This document shows, one piece after another, positions 1 through 6,641 of a stretch of 8,990 nt of DNA. The notes under the pieces were generated by a model, which was not told where the DNA came from, ran no database searches, and saw only the letters and a list, made by a program, of their open reading frames with translations. Source of the stretch: Actinomycetota bacterium (GTDB lineage: Bacteria; Actinomycetota; Thermoleophilia; Solirubrobacterales; Thermoleophilaceae); NCBI GenBank assembly GCA_005885165.1, contig VAXR01000185.1, positions 1-8,990 on the forward strand, read 5' to 3'. The translations under genes and the position numbers were made by a program. How positions within the stretch are numbered: the first letter of the stretch is position 1; each line of letters starts with the position of its first letter.

Positions 1-1623
1 GACCGCGATTGTGCCGACGACGTTGTTCAGGTTCGGGTTCCAGCCGGTGTCGGCGGCGGTGGTGCCGTCGACCGCGGCGGCGTAATTCCGTGTCGGGCCC
101 GTGGGCCCGTTTATCGAGTGCGCGCCGTGGAACAGGCCGCCGAGGTACACGGTCGACCCTGACACAGCCAGGGCGCTGACCCTCCCGCTGAGGTTCGGGT
201 CCCAGCCCGTGTCCGTGCCGGTGGTCGCGTCCACGGCGGCAGCGTAGTTGCGAGTTGGACCGGTCGGCCCGTTGATCGAGTGCGTGCCATTGAACGCACC
301 GCCGAGGTAGACGGTCGATCCCGACACGGCGAGCGCCTGGACGAAGCTGCTGACATTCGGGTCCCAGGGCTTGACCGCACCGGTTGTGGCGTCGACCGCC
401 GCGGCGTTGTTGCGCAGCGTGTTCCCGTTGACCGAGTTCGGGCCATGGAAGAAGCCCCCGAGGTAGATCGTCGACCCGACCAGTCTGAGCGCGAATACCA
501 CGCCGTTGATGTTGGGGTTCCACGCCGAGACCGTTCCGTCGGAGGTGTTCAACGCCGCCGCGTTGTTGCGGGGCTGGGCTCGGAGCGTCGAGAAATCGCC
601 GCCCGCCGCGACCTTCGATCCCGACACCGCCACAGCAAGCGTGTCGTAGCTCGGATCTGGATCCCAGCCCGTGGCCGTGCCGGTGGTTGCGTCGACCTGA
701 GCGAGGAAGTTGCGCGTCAGTGTCCCGTTGACAGAGTTCGGACCGGCGAAGTCACCGCCGACGTACACGGTCGAGCCGGCGATCGCGAGCGTGTACACCT
801 GGAACTTGAAGTTCGGATTCCAGCCCTTGTCGGTCCCGGCGGTGGTGTCGACCGCGGCGGCGTAGTTGCGCGTCGGGCCGGTGGGCCCATTGATCGAGTG
901 CGCGCCGTGGAACAAGCCGCCGAGGTACACGGTCGACCCGGATACCGCCAACGCATTGACGGAGTTGTTGAGGTCCGGGTTCCAACCCGTGTCGTTGGCG
1001 GTTGTGGCGTCGACGGCGGCGGCGTAGTTGCGGGTCGGGCCGGCGGGCCCGTTGACTGAGTGCGCGCCGCTGAAGTCACCGCCCAGGTAGACGGTTGAGC
1101 CCGAGACGGCGAGCGCGCGGACTTCATTGTTGAGGTCCGGATTCCAGCCTGTGTCGGTACCGGTGGTGGCGTCGACGGCGGCGGCGTTGTTCCGTGCCGC
1201 CGCGCCCCCGTTGATCGTGCTGAAGAAACCGCCGACGTACACGGTCGAGCCCGACACCGCCAGAGCGAGAACCTGGTCGTTTACGTCTGGATCCCAGCTC
1301 GTGACCTTCCCGGTGGTGGCGTCCACCGCCGCCGCGGCATTCCGTGTCGCGTTGCCATTGACCGAGTTCGGTCCGGAGAAGTCGCCGCCCATGTAGATGG
1401 TCGAGCCCTGCTTCGCGAGCGCAAAGACCTCACCGTTCACGTTCACATTCGGGTTCCAGTTCGGGTCCACCGTCTTGTTCGCGCGGATGTGCGCCACGTC
1501 GTTGCGCGGCACCCCGCCGACGTGCGTGAAGTTTCCGCCGATGTAGAAGCCGCCAGCCCCGTCTCGGATGATGGCGGCGACCTCCCCGTTTCCACCCGAA
1601 ACCTGCGGCATCGCAGGATCGAA
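1..1623 (-). repeat. Tandem coding repeat array, ~54-residue blade unit (144-165 bp)
   Basis: The conserved repeat-closing Trp codons (Phe in the first repeat) have their highest plus-strand coordinate at 42, 204, 366, 522, 666, 822, 984, 1146, 1296, 1458 and 1623. The spacings are 162, 162, 156, 144, 156, 162, 162, 150, 162 and 165 bp, all multiples of three, so the array varies by whole codons. Several units share long identical stretches; for example the ones around 66-165 and 846-945 encode the same LGGLFHGAHSINGPTGPTRN loop. This is a protein-level repeat rather than a mobile or satellite element. Confidence 0.9.
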
Positions 1624-1857
1624 CTTGCCGCTCGTCCTCGAAATCGTTACCCAGGGCCCTGTCCTTGGCCCCACCTGGCTGAAGAATCCCGCGATGAAGA
1701 TCCGCTTCGCGGTGCGCGCGACCCCATTGACCGTCCCGTCCGTCACGTAAGTCGTGTCCGGCTTCGAGCTGAGCGCGGCATGCGCCGCCGGGTCGGCAGC
1801 CAGGATGAAGAGACATGCGGCGCCCACCAGGAGTGGGGCGCGAAGCCGAGAGAGCAT
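1..1857 (-). CDS. Secreted multi-repeat beta-propeller protein (delta-60/DUF5122-like), C-terminus beyond window
   Basis: An open frame runs from ATG at 1857 to the window edge with no stop (619 codons seen). Residues 1-27 form a signal peptide: R4 and R6, a hydrophobic core, then a probable cut after AHA. The rest is at least 11 tandem repeats of about 54 residues. Each repeat carries a core like ALAVSGSTVYLGGDF, then a variable loop such as HSINGPTGPTRN, then AAAVDATTG, and ends in a W-D/N-P motif. This matches the family of 'GG-F ... RN-A-VD ... W-P' propeller blades common in secreted actinobacterial proteins. No catalytic residues or membrane anchor are visible in the part present. A cell-surface or secreted binding/scaffold role is inferred; the substrate is unknown. 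A GAGAGGA ribosome binding site lies 6 nt before the ATG and supports this start. The gene follows pafBC on the same strand with an 82-nt gap. Confidence 0.85.
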   Translation of the reverse strand, partial: MLSRLRAPLLVGAACLFILAADPAAHAALSSKPDTTYVTDGTVNGVARTAKRIFIAGFFSQVGPRTGPWVTISRTSGKFDPAMPQVSGGNGEVAAIIRDGAGGFYIGGNFTHVGGVPRNDVAHIRANKTVDPNWNPNVNVNGEVFALAKQGSTIYMGGDFSGPNSVNGNATRNAAAAVDATTGKVTSWDPDVNDQVLALAVSGSTVYVGGFFSTINGGAAARNNAAAVDATTGTDTGWNPDLNNEVRALAVSGSTVYLGGDFSGAHSVNGPAGPTRNYAAAVDATTANDTGWNPDLNNSVNALAVSGSTVYLGGLFHGAHSINGPTGPTRNYAAAVDTTAGTDKGWNPNFKFQVYTLAIAGSTVYVGGDFAGPNSVNGTLTRNFLAQVDATTGTATGWDPDPSYDTLAVAVSGSKVAAGGDFSTLRAQPRNNAAALNTSDGTVSAWNPNINGVVFALRLVGSTIYLGGFFHGPNSVNGNTLRNNAAAVDATTGAVKPWDPNVSSFVQALAVSGSTVYLGGAFNGTHSINGPTGPTRNYAAAVDATTGTDTGWDPNLSGRVSALAVSGSTVYLGGLFHGAHSINGPTGPTRNYAAAVDGTTAADTGWNPNLNNVVGTIAV

Positions 1858-1863
1858 TGCGAG

Positions 1864-1870
1864 TCCTCTC
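1864..1870 (-). promoter_or_regulatory. Ribosome binding site of the propeller gene
   Basis: On the minus strand GAGAGGA ends 6 nt before the ATG at 1857. It fixes the start so that the signal peptide is complete. It contrasts with the upstream minus-strand genes, which lack such a site. Confidence 0.7.
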
Positions 1871-1878
1871 AATCGTGT

Positions 1879-1895
1879 TCGGGGTCCCTCCCCGA
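1879..1895 (-). terminator. Short hairpin between pafBC and the propeller gene (weak terminator/attenuator candidate)
   Basis: The sequence contains tcgggg, a 5-nt loop tccct, then ccccga, a perfect 6-bp stem. It lies 45 nt after the pafBC stop and just upstream of the propeller ribosome binding site. No U-tract follows on the minus strand, so intrinsic termination is doubtful. It may simply be a chance GC hairpin. Confidence 0.3.
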
Positions 1896-1939
1896 TCGCG
1901 GACCCTACCCGGGTGGAGCCGATTTCGCCAGTCCGGGAA

Positions 1940-3196
1940 CTAAGCGGCTGCGGCGCCGGCCAGCGCCTGCGCGGCGTCCAGCACGGCGAGGCGCGCCTCG
2001 TCCGGCTCCAGCACCACGGCGTCGCCGGCCTCCTTGAGGATCTCGCGGACGAGCCAGTCGTCGCCGGCATAGTGGACCTCGACCACCACCGCGCGGTCGC
2101 GGAGCTCCTCCACCACACGGCGGTCCTCGCGCGCCCAGCGGGCGCGTTCGGGCGACACCCAGACGCGCGCGGCGCGCGACGCGGGCACCTCACCTGTCCG
2201 GGGCCAGCCGCGGGTGTCGGGCTCGATGCCCGGACGCGGCTCGAACTCCTCGTCGAGGATCGTGGCCGTGCGGATGCGGTCGAGCCGGAAGCTGCGCGGC
2301 GCGTCGCGCTCGGGATCGAAGGCGTGCACGTACCAGCCCTCCTGGCCGTTCAGGAGCTGGTACGGCTCGACCCTGCGCTTCGTGAACTCGTCCTCGTTCT
2401 CCTTGTAGTACTCGAGCTCGAGCAGCCGGTGCTCGGCGATCGCGCGGCTCACGACCTGCGCGACCTCCGAGTCGTCGCCGGTTGCGGTGGTGATCTGCAG
2501 GCCCTCGACGGCCGGGTCGCGGCCGAGCGCGGACACGATCTTCTCGCGCGCCGAGGCGAGCGACCCCTCCGGGATGTGGTCGCCGAGCAGGTCGATGGCG
2601 GCTACCAGCGCCTTCGCCTCGAGCGGCAGGAGCCGGGCGGGCTTGGCGAAGTTGTCCCCGTACGGCTCGGGATCGACCTCGATCTCGTCCCCGTGGACCT
2701 CCGCGTACACCACGTAGCTGCCGCCGCCGAAGTTCACGACGTTCAGCAAGTCGATGTCCTCGCGGAGCTCGGGATCGGTGAGCTGGAGGCTCTCGCGCAC
2801 GGCGCGCGCGTGGAGCTTGCTGCCCTCGCGCGCGGCGTCGATGAGGATCCCGGCCAGCGTGACGAGCCGGGCGAAGCGCTCGGGGCGGATCGGCGCCTCC
2901 TGCCTGCTATCGGGGTCTGGGTGGTCGCGCTGCGGCTCGGGACGTTTCGCACGCGACGCCGGGGCTGGCTCAAGCGCGTTCTCGTGGCGCTCGACGATCA
3001 GCGCGAGCCGCTCCGCGGCCTCCTCCGCCAGCTCCGGCGGGCCGAGAATCCTGGCCCGCTCGCCGAGCCCGAGCACCCACGACACCACCTGCCGCGAGTC
3101 GGCGTACTCGGTCTCGAACACCACGCCGTCGTCGGGCGCGTCGTCAGCTTCGGCCGCGGCTGAGATCCGGCCGGCGTGGCCGAAGTGGCGCTCCAC
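1940..3196 (-). CDS. pafC: C-terminal part of fused PafBC-like WYL regulator: first WCX domain plus complete PafC-like half
   Basis: The first ~70 residues of this frame (FETEYADSRQVVSWVLGLG ... ALIVERHE) are the end of a WCX domain belonging to the preceding WYL half, not a gene start. A charged, proline-rich linker (about residues 73-104) follows without a stop. Then comes a PafC-type winged helix (about 105-175), a helical spacer, a WYL domain with W288-Y289-V290 and the RSFRLDRI strand (about 240-320), and a second WCX domain reaching an Ala-rich end. PafC with PafB forms the mycobacterial/actinobacterial DNA-damage activator that acts independently of LexA; natural single-chain PafBC is known in Arthrobacter. 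The GTG at 3196 (formal ORF start) is unlikely to be a true start because it falls inside the WCX domain. The proper N-terminus is in the next frame (start 3987). No pup-proteasome genes are visible nearby. Confidence 0.75.
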   Translation of the reverse strand: MERHFGHAGRISAAAEADDAPDDGVVFETEYADSRQVVSWVLGLGERARILGPPELAEEAAERLALIVERHENALEPAPASRAKRPEPQRDHPDPDSRQEAPIRPERFARLVTLAGILIDAAREGSKLHARAVRESLQLTDPELREDIDLLNVVNFGGGSYVVYAEVHGDEIEVDPEPYGDNFAKPARLLPLEAKALVAAIDLLGDHIPEGSLASAREKIVSALGRDPAVEGLQITTATGDDSEVAQVVSRAIAEHRLLELEYYKENEDEFTKRRVEPYQLLNGQEGWYVHAFDPERDAPRSFRLDRIRTATILDEEFEPRPGIEPDTRGWPRTGEVPASRAARVWVSPERARWAREDRRVVEELRDRAVVVEVHYAGDDWLVREILKEAGDAVVLEPDEARLAVLDAAQALAGAAAA

Positions 3197-3987
3197 CAGC
3201 CAGTCGATGCGATCGGAGCGACCGGATCGCCGAGCTGCCAGTCGGTGCGCGTGGCGTAGACGCGCGGATCGAATTCCTCGGGCCGCGGGAAGTCGTGCTC
3301 GGCCTTCGACGCGTAGCCGACCTTCCCCCGGATCCGGGAGAGGCGGAACACCCGAACGTCACCGCGTTCATGCGAGTACCCGACGAGGTAGAACTGCCCG
3401 CCGCGGAAGAGCAGGTGGTACGGGTCGACCTTGCGCTGCTCCTCGGCGTCGCGGCCCATCGTGTAGTAGTCGAAGACGATCGTCTTGCGCCGGAAGATCG
3501 CCGTCTCGATCTTCGACAGCCGCTGCGAGAGCTCGCGCCCGCCGGCCGCGGCGGTCACCCCGAGGGCCACCGTCCGCTGCTCCGGGGCGGCGAGCGGGGA
3601 CGGCTTGCCCCACGAGAGCTGCTGAAGGGCGAGCCGTAGCGGCTCGGCGTAGGCGAACTCCCCGTCCAGGAGCGACAGCGCGGTGCGCAGGGCGCCGAGC
3701 TCCGAGTCGTTGAACTCGATCGCCGGCAGGTAGAAGTTCTGGGGCGGGAGCGAGTAGTTCTCGGCCTCGTAGTAGCCCTCGGCGGGCTTGTCGACCTTCA
3801 GCTCGATCCCCAGCGACTCGAGCTCCGCGCGGTCGGCGTAGAAGCGCCGCGCGAACGCATCGTCGTTCATGCCCGAGTAGCCCTCCACCTCCTGCTTGAT
3901 CTCGAGCGCGGTGACCGGACGCCGCTCCGCCATGAGGAACGAGATCAGCGAGAGCTGGCGGATGAGCTTCTCGGTGTCCTTGGCCAC
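2998..3987 (-). CDS. pafB: N-terminal PafB-like half of fused PafBC WYL regulator, frame broken near 3200-3230
   Basis: Starting at GTG 3987 the frame encodes a PafB-type winged helix (residues 1-65, with the diagnostic EGYSGMNDDAFARRFYADR stretch), a linker/helical region (about 75-150), and a WYL domain (about 155-225). The WYL motif here reads F199-Y200-L201, and the ligand-binding strand is VFRLSRIRG. After DWQLGDPV (about 3220) the reading becomes R/S/P/W-rich out-of-frame sequence up to a TGA at 2998, while the true WCX continuation is in the frame of the 1940-3196 ORF. The product is therefore one ~683-residue PafBC chain interrupted by an indel, or two separately translated pieces if the break is real. 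The start lacks a Shine-Dalgarno site but has TATTCT 9 nt upstream, which suits a leaderless message. The function inferred from family is transcriptional activation of DNA repair genes. Confidence 0.7.
   Translation of the reverse strand: MAKDTEKLIRQLSLISFLMAERRPVTALEIKQEVEGYSGMNDDAFARRFYADRAELESLGIELKVDKPAEGYYEAENYSLPPQNFYLPAIEFNDSELGALRTALSLLDGEFAYAEPLRLALQQLSWGKPSPLAAPEQRTVALGVTAAAGGRELSQRLSKIETAIFRRKTIVFDYYTMGRDAEEQRKVDPYHLLFRGGQFYLVGYSHERGDVRVFRLSRIRGKVGYASKAEHDFPRPEEFDPRVYATRTDWQLGDPVAPIASTGWWSATSATPAGSQPRPKLTTRPTTAWCSRPSTPTRGRWCRGCSGSASGPGFSARRSWRRRPRSGSR
3209..3230. repeat. Inverted repeat at the PafBC frame break
   Basis: The plus strand reads gcgatcgg, loop agcga, then ccggatcgc. 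This gives an 8-bp stem with one bulged G and a 5-nt loop. It sits exactly where the coding frame changes, between the DWQLGDP and RIDWLVERHFG segments. Confidence 0.6.
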
Positions 3988-3996
3988 GTTCGATCC

Positions 3997-4002
3997 AGAA
4001 TA
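3997..4002 (-). promoter_or_regulatory. Putative -10 element (TATTCT) of pafBC, leaderless geometry
   Basis: On the minus strand TATTCT is followed by 9 nt (GGATCGAAC) and the GTG start at 3987. Transcription would begin within a few bases of the start codon. No recognisable -35 element and no Shine-Dalgarno site are present. Confidence 0.4.
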
Positions 4003-4010
4003 CGAATGAA

Positions 4011-4036
4011 CGCGGGGGCGAAGGCTCTCCCCCGCG
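4011..4036 (-). terminator. GC-rich hairpin between the HD nuclease gene and pafBC
   Basis: A perfect 8-bp stem, cgcggggg (4011-4018) with cccccgcg (4029-4036), encloses a 10-nt loop. On the minus strand it is followed by TTCATTCGTATTCT, which is 8 T in 14 bases. It lies 53 nt past the nuclease stop and just before the pafBC start. It is consistent with intrinsic termination of the nuclease transcript, followed by a new promoter for pafBC. Confidence 0.55.
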
Positions 4037-4088
4037 CGGCGCCGGAAAGCCGATTGCCGCTGTTTGCGGAGTTGAAGTGGCTCGGCCG

Positions 4089-5120
4089 CTAGGCGGCTTC
4101 GCCCAGTCCGCGCGTGGCGAAGTAGGCCGGCCCCGCCAGCGCCCTGTCGAACCCCGACCAGCGCTCGCCGCCCGGGAGGCTCTTTTCGATCCGGTCGAAG
4201 CTTCCGAGCCGGCCGCCCAGGTTGTCGATCATGTGGACGAGCGTGGCCTCGCGCGTGCATGGGACGACCGGGCTGCCGTGCTCGAGCATGCCGTGGTGGG
4301 AGAGGATGATGTGGAGCACGGCCTCCGCGCGGTCGGGCGGGAAGCCCGGTAGGTCCTCGATCGCCCGGCGAACGATGTAGTAGCCGAGCGGGATCTCGCC
4401 CTGGAGGCGGCCGGAGTCGCTCAGCTCGATCGCGCCGCCGGTCATGGCGTACGCCTCGATCTTCCCGATGTCGTGGAGCAGCGCGCCGGTGACGGCGAGG
4501 TCGCGGTCGATGCCGGGAAACGCCGCCGAAACGGCGTTGACCGCTTGCGCTACGGACAGGCAGTGCTCGAGCAGTCCGTGGCGGTACGCCTGGTGGTAGT
4601 ACTTGGCCGCCGGGGCGTCGCGCCACCGCTCCCAGATCGGCGAGCGCTCGGACAGCAGCGCGTCGAGTAGGGCGCGCAGGTGGCGGTCCTGGACCGTGTC
4701 GATCAGCGCGCGCAGGTCGGCGACCATCTGCTCGAAGGCCACGGACGGGCCGTCGAGGAGGTCGGCCGGGTCGTACTCGCCGGAGGCGGCGGAGCGCAGC
4801 GAGCGCACCGTGAGGCACGCGCCGTAGCGGGGATCGACGCTGAAGCTGCCCGTGGCCACCACCACAGCGCCGGGCTTCGCCGCGGCCGCGGCGTCCTCGA
4901 TCTCTTCCCAGACGACCCCCTCGATCGCCCCCGTCACGTCGCCCAGCTGCAGCTTCAGGAACGCCTCGCCGTTCCGCTTCTGTTTGCGGGCCACGTCCCG
5001 TACGACGAACGGCGACTCGACCCGCGCACCGTCGGCCAGGTCGCGGACGAAGACCTTGGCGCAGCCCGGCGCCGTGGCGCTCGCCGCGTCGAGGGTCGTC
5101 TGTGTCGGGATCGCGTCCAT
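4089..5120 (-). CDS. yhaM: YhaM-like 3'-5' exoribonuclease: OB-fold plus HD domain
   Basis: A 343-residue protein, close to the usual ~310-340 residues of the YhaM/CBF1 family. Residues about 22-110 form an OB-fold nucleic-acid-binding domain (FVVRDVARKQKRNGEAFLKL, GVVW, VVATGSF). Residues about 170-310 form an HD metal-dependent phosphohydrolase domain: H181 and H186 in YRHGLLEH, the H216-D217 pair in ALLHDIGKIEAY, H275-H276 in LSHHG, and D299 in HMIDNL. All expected metal ligands are present. Known YhaM enzymes are cytoplasmic Mn2+-dependent exonucleases that trim RNA and DNA 3' ends; that activity is inferred here. The gene is divergent from the SDR gene. The ATG start lacks a Shine-Dalgarno site but has TACCTT 9 nt upstream. 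An alternative is a generic HD-domain nuclease with a different preferred substrate. Confidence 0.85.
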   Translation of the reverse strand: MDAIPTQTTLDAASATAPGCAKVFVRDLADGARVESPFVVRDVARKQKRNGEAFLKLQLGDVTGAIEGVVWEEIEDAAAAAKPGAVVVATGSFSVDPRYGACLTVRSLRSAASGEYDPADLLDGPSVAFEQMVADLRALIDTVQDRHLRALLDALLSERSPIWERWRDAPAAKYYHQAYRHGLLEHCLSVAQAVNAVSAAFPGIDRDLAVTGALLHDIGKIEAYAMTGGAIELSDSGRLQGEIPLGYYIVRRAIEDLPGFPPDRAEAVLHIILSHHGMLEHGSPVVPCTREATLVHMIDNLGGRLGSFDRIEKSLPGGERWSGFDRALAGPAYFATRGLGEAA

Positions 5121-5129
5121 GGACGGGTC

Positions 5130-5135
5130 AAGGTA
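5130..5135 (-). promoter_or_regulatory. Putative -10 element (TACCTT) of the OB/HD nuclease gene
   Basis: On the minus strand TACCTT (TANNNT type) is followed by 9 nt and the ATG at 5120, with no Shine-Dalgarno site between. No clear -35 is visible. The geometry matches the two other leaderless candidates in this window. Confidence 0.35.
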
Positions 5136-5174
5136 ATTCGGCGCCCGGACGCTCCCCCTCCGGGGCGACTCCCG

Positions 5175-5180
5175 TAGGGT
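5175..5180 (+). promoter_or_regulatory. Putative -10 element (TAGGGT) of the SDR gene
   Basis: TAGGGT, a common high-GC actinobacterial -10 form, is followed by 8 nt and the ATG at 5189. There is no ribosome binding site between, so a leaderless mRNA is likely. The position argues for the 5189 start over the upstream in-frame start at 5102, which would overlap the divergent nuclease gene. Confidence 0.5.
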
Positions 5181-5188
5181 CCCCGTCC

Positions 5189-5881
5189 ATGGCCGGACAA
5201 GGGGTTCTCGTGGCCGGCGGGACGGGCGCGCTCGGGACGGCGGTGCTGCGCGAGCTGCTCGACGCCGGCTTCGACGTGACTGCCACCTGGCTCGTCGCGG
5301 CCGAGCGCGAGCGGGTGGAGCAGGAACTGGGCGACAAGGAGCTGCCGGCGTTTGTCGAGGCCGATCTCATGGAGCCGGAGGGCGCGGAGCGAGCGGTCGC
5401 CGCCGTGGCCGATCTCGGGGCCGTCGTGAACCTGGTCGGCGGGTTCTCCGCCGGGCCGAGGGTGCACGAGGCCGACCCCGAGGACTTCGACCGGATGCTC
5501 CGGCTGAACCTGCGACCCGGCCTGCTGCTCGCCTGCGCCGCGATGCCGCGGCTGATCGAGGCCGGCGGCGGCGCCTTCGTGGGAGTCTCCGCCCGCCCGG
5601 CGCTCCGGCCATTCCCCGGCGGCGCCGCCTACTCGACCGCCAAGGCGGCAGTGCTCGCGTTCATCAAGGCGCTCGACTCCGAATACCGCCAGGACGGCAT
5701 TCGCTGCAACGCAATCCTGCCGAGCGTGATCGACACCCCCGCGAACAGGCGGTCGCAGCCCGACGCCGATTACTCGAAGTGGGTCCCGCCCGCGGAGATC
5801 GCGCGCGTGGTGCGCTTCCTCGTCTCGGACGACTCCGCGCCGACCAGCGGCGCCGCCATCCCGGTATACGGCCGGGCGTAG
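5189..5881 (+). CDS. Short-chain dehydrogenase/reductase (SDR family, NAD(P)-dependent)
   Basis: A 230-residue classical SDR, slightly short for the family (usually ~240-260). It has the N-terminal Rossmann glycine motif G10-G11-T12-G13-A14-L15-G16, a D59 in EADL near the adenine-binding position, and NLVGGF (81-86) replacing the usual NNAG. The full catalytic tetrad is present: N107, S134, Y148 and K152 (YSTAK). The late IRCNAILPSVIDTPANR segment is the typical post-catalytic strand and loop. It is cytosolic with no signal peptide. The substrate cannot be told from sequence. The residues after the second beta strand (T33-W34) give no clear NAD versus NADP preference. The start is chosen by the SDR fold and the -10 element 8 nt upstream. 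The ferritin-like gene follows after 52 nt on the same strand and may be cotranscribed. Confidence 0.88.
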   Translation: MAGQGVLVAGGTGALGTAVLRELLDAGFDVTATWLVAAERERVEQELGDKELPAFVEADLMEPEGAERAVAAVADLGAVVNLVGGFSAGPRVHEADPEDFDRMLRLNLRPGLLLACAAMPRLIEAGGGAFVGVSARPALRPFPGGAAYSTAKAAVLAFIKALDSEYRQDGIRCNAILPSVIDTPANRRSQPDADYSKWVPPAEIARVVRFLVSDDSAPTSGAAIPVYGRA

Positions 5882-5920
5882 GCTTATGGGTGACCGCCGA
5901 TTCGACCGCTACGGCTCCGG

Positions 5921-5927
5921 GAAGGAG
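5921..5927 (+). promoter_or_regulatory. Ribosome binding site of the ferritin-like gene
   Basis: gaaggag ends 6 nt before ATG 5934. It decides the start, because the longer reading from 5886 would put this site inside the coding region and add 16 residues not expected in the family. Confidence 0.8.
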
Positions 5928-5933
5928 CAAGAC

Positions 5934-6443
5934 ATGGCTACGACGACACCGGCACGCGGAATCCTGAGCGAGGAGAGGTCGCAGGAGCGCGAGGAGCTGA
6001 TCGGTCTGCTCGAGCGGGCGTACTGGATGGAGATCGAGACCGTGATGAGCTATCTCGCGAACTCGATCAATCCGGACGGGGTCCGCGCCCAGGAGATCAA
6101 GGAGAGCCTCGAGGAAGACATCCAGGAGGAGCTCGGCCACGCCCAGAAGTACGGGGCGCGGATCAAGGAGCTCTATGGCGTGGTCCCGGGCTCGCAGGAC
6201 TTCGCGGCCGAGCAGAGCCACCTCCAGCCCCCCGATCACCAGACCGACGTGGTTCACGTGATCAAGGGCGTGATCGAGGCCGAGTCCGGGGCCATCGAGC
6301 ACTACAACCGGATCATCGAGTTCTGCGAGGGCCGCGATCCGGTGACCCAGGACATGGTCATCAACATCCTCCGCGACGAGGAGGGCCACCGCCGCCTCTT
6401 CGAAGGCTTCCTGCGCGAGTACCAGGCCGAGGGCCTGGCCTAG
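5934..6443 (+). CDS. Ferritin-like (bacterioferritin/DUF-type) diiron four-helix protein
   Basis: A 169-residue protein, the size of bacterioferritin-like proteins. The four-helix diiron pattern is clear: E33 (or E35) in RAYWMEIETVMSYL, E66-x-x-H69 in EELGHAQKY, E115/E117 in VIEAESGAIEHY, and E149-x-x-H152 in DEEGHRRLF. The spacing of 33 between E33 and E66, and about 32-34 between the third Glu and E149, fits the ferritin/bacterioferritin ligand spacing. The first and second ExxH motifs are both intact, so iron binding and ferroxidase-type chemistry are likely. A haem-ligating Met cannot be assigned with confidence. The role is probably iron storage or oxidative protection in the cytoplasm. 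It lies downstream of the SDR gene and upstream of a clear terminator, so this pair may form a two-gene unit. An alternative is a rubrerythrin-like or Dps-like family member. Confidence 0.85.
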   Translation: MATTTPARGILSEERSQEREELIGLLERAYWMEIETVMSYLANSINPDGVRAQEIKESLEEDIQEELGHAQKYGARIKELYGVVPGSQDFAAEQSHLQPPDHQTDVVHVIKGVIEAESGAIEHYNRIIEFCEGRDPVTQDMVINILRDEEGHRRLFEGFLREYQAEGLA

Positions 6444-6460
6444 AGCCCGAGAAACACGAA

Positions 6461-6478
6461 GGCCGCCCGGAGGCGGCC
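6461..6478 (+). terminator. Hairpin terminator after the ferritin-like gene
   Basis: ggccgcc, loop cgga, then ggcggcc form a perfect 7-bp GC stem 17 nt after the stop at 6443. It is followed by cttgtg, with only a weak U-tract. The position directly after a gene end supports transcription termination. Confidence 0.6.
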
Positions 6479-6641
6479 CTTGTGCGGCGCAGCCATGCGC
6501 CTGTTGCCTAATCCATTCGTGGAGGCAAGCTTCTAGATCTCTTCCAACCCGGCACCCCGCGGGGAGTTGCGGGTGGGCTGGATCCCTGCCGGCCGGCCTG
6601 TCGGATGCGGGTCCGCTGCCGGCGAAGCCCAGAGTAGTGCG

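Noticed and set aside
280..1059. Long plus-strand open frame over the propeller gene
   Set aside because: It is the antisense shadow of the repeat-coding strand. The translation is V/R/G-rich without domain signals, while the minus frame has a signal peptide and clear repeats.
1..1640. CRISPR-like periodic repeats
   Set aside because: The periodicity of 144-165 bp is coding, with differences in whole codons and no short identical repeat/unique spacer pattern.
1754..3163. 469-codon plus-strand open frame across the PafBC region
   Set aside because: GC-rich antisense shadow. The minus strand encodes coherent winged-helix, WYL and WCX domains.
3196..3240. Programmed -1 frameshift in pafBC
   Set aside because: No slippery heptamer is visible, and the inter-domain stretch looks too short. 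An indel is a simpler explanation.
3988..4818. Upstream extension of the pafB frame beyond the GTG at 3987
   Set aside because: The added residues are P/R-rich out-of-frame sequence overlapping the OB/HD nuclease gene. The PafB winged helix starts at 3987.
5102..5188. In-frame upstream start of the SDR
   Set aside because: It would overlap the divergent nuclease start and adds 29 low-complexity residues before the Rossmann beta strand. The 5189 start has a -10 element 8 nt upstream.
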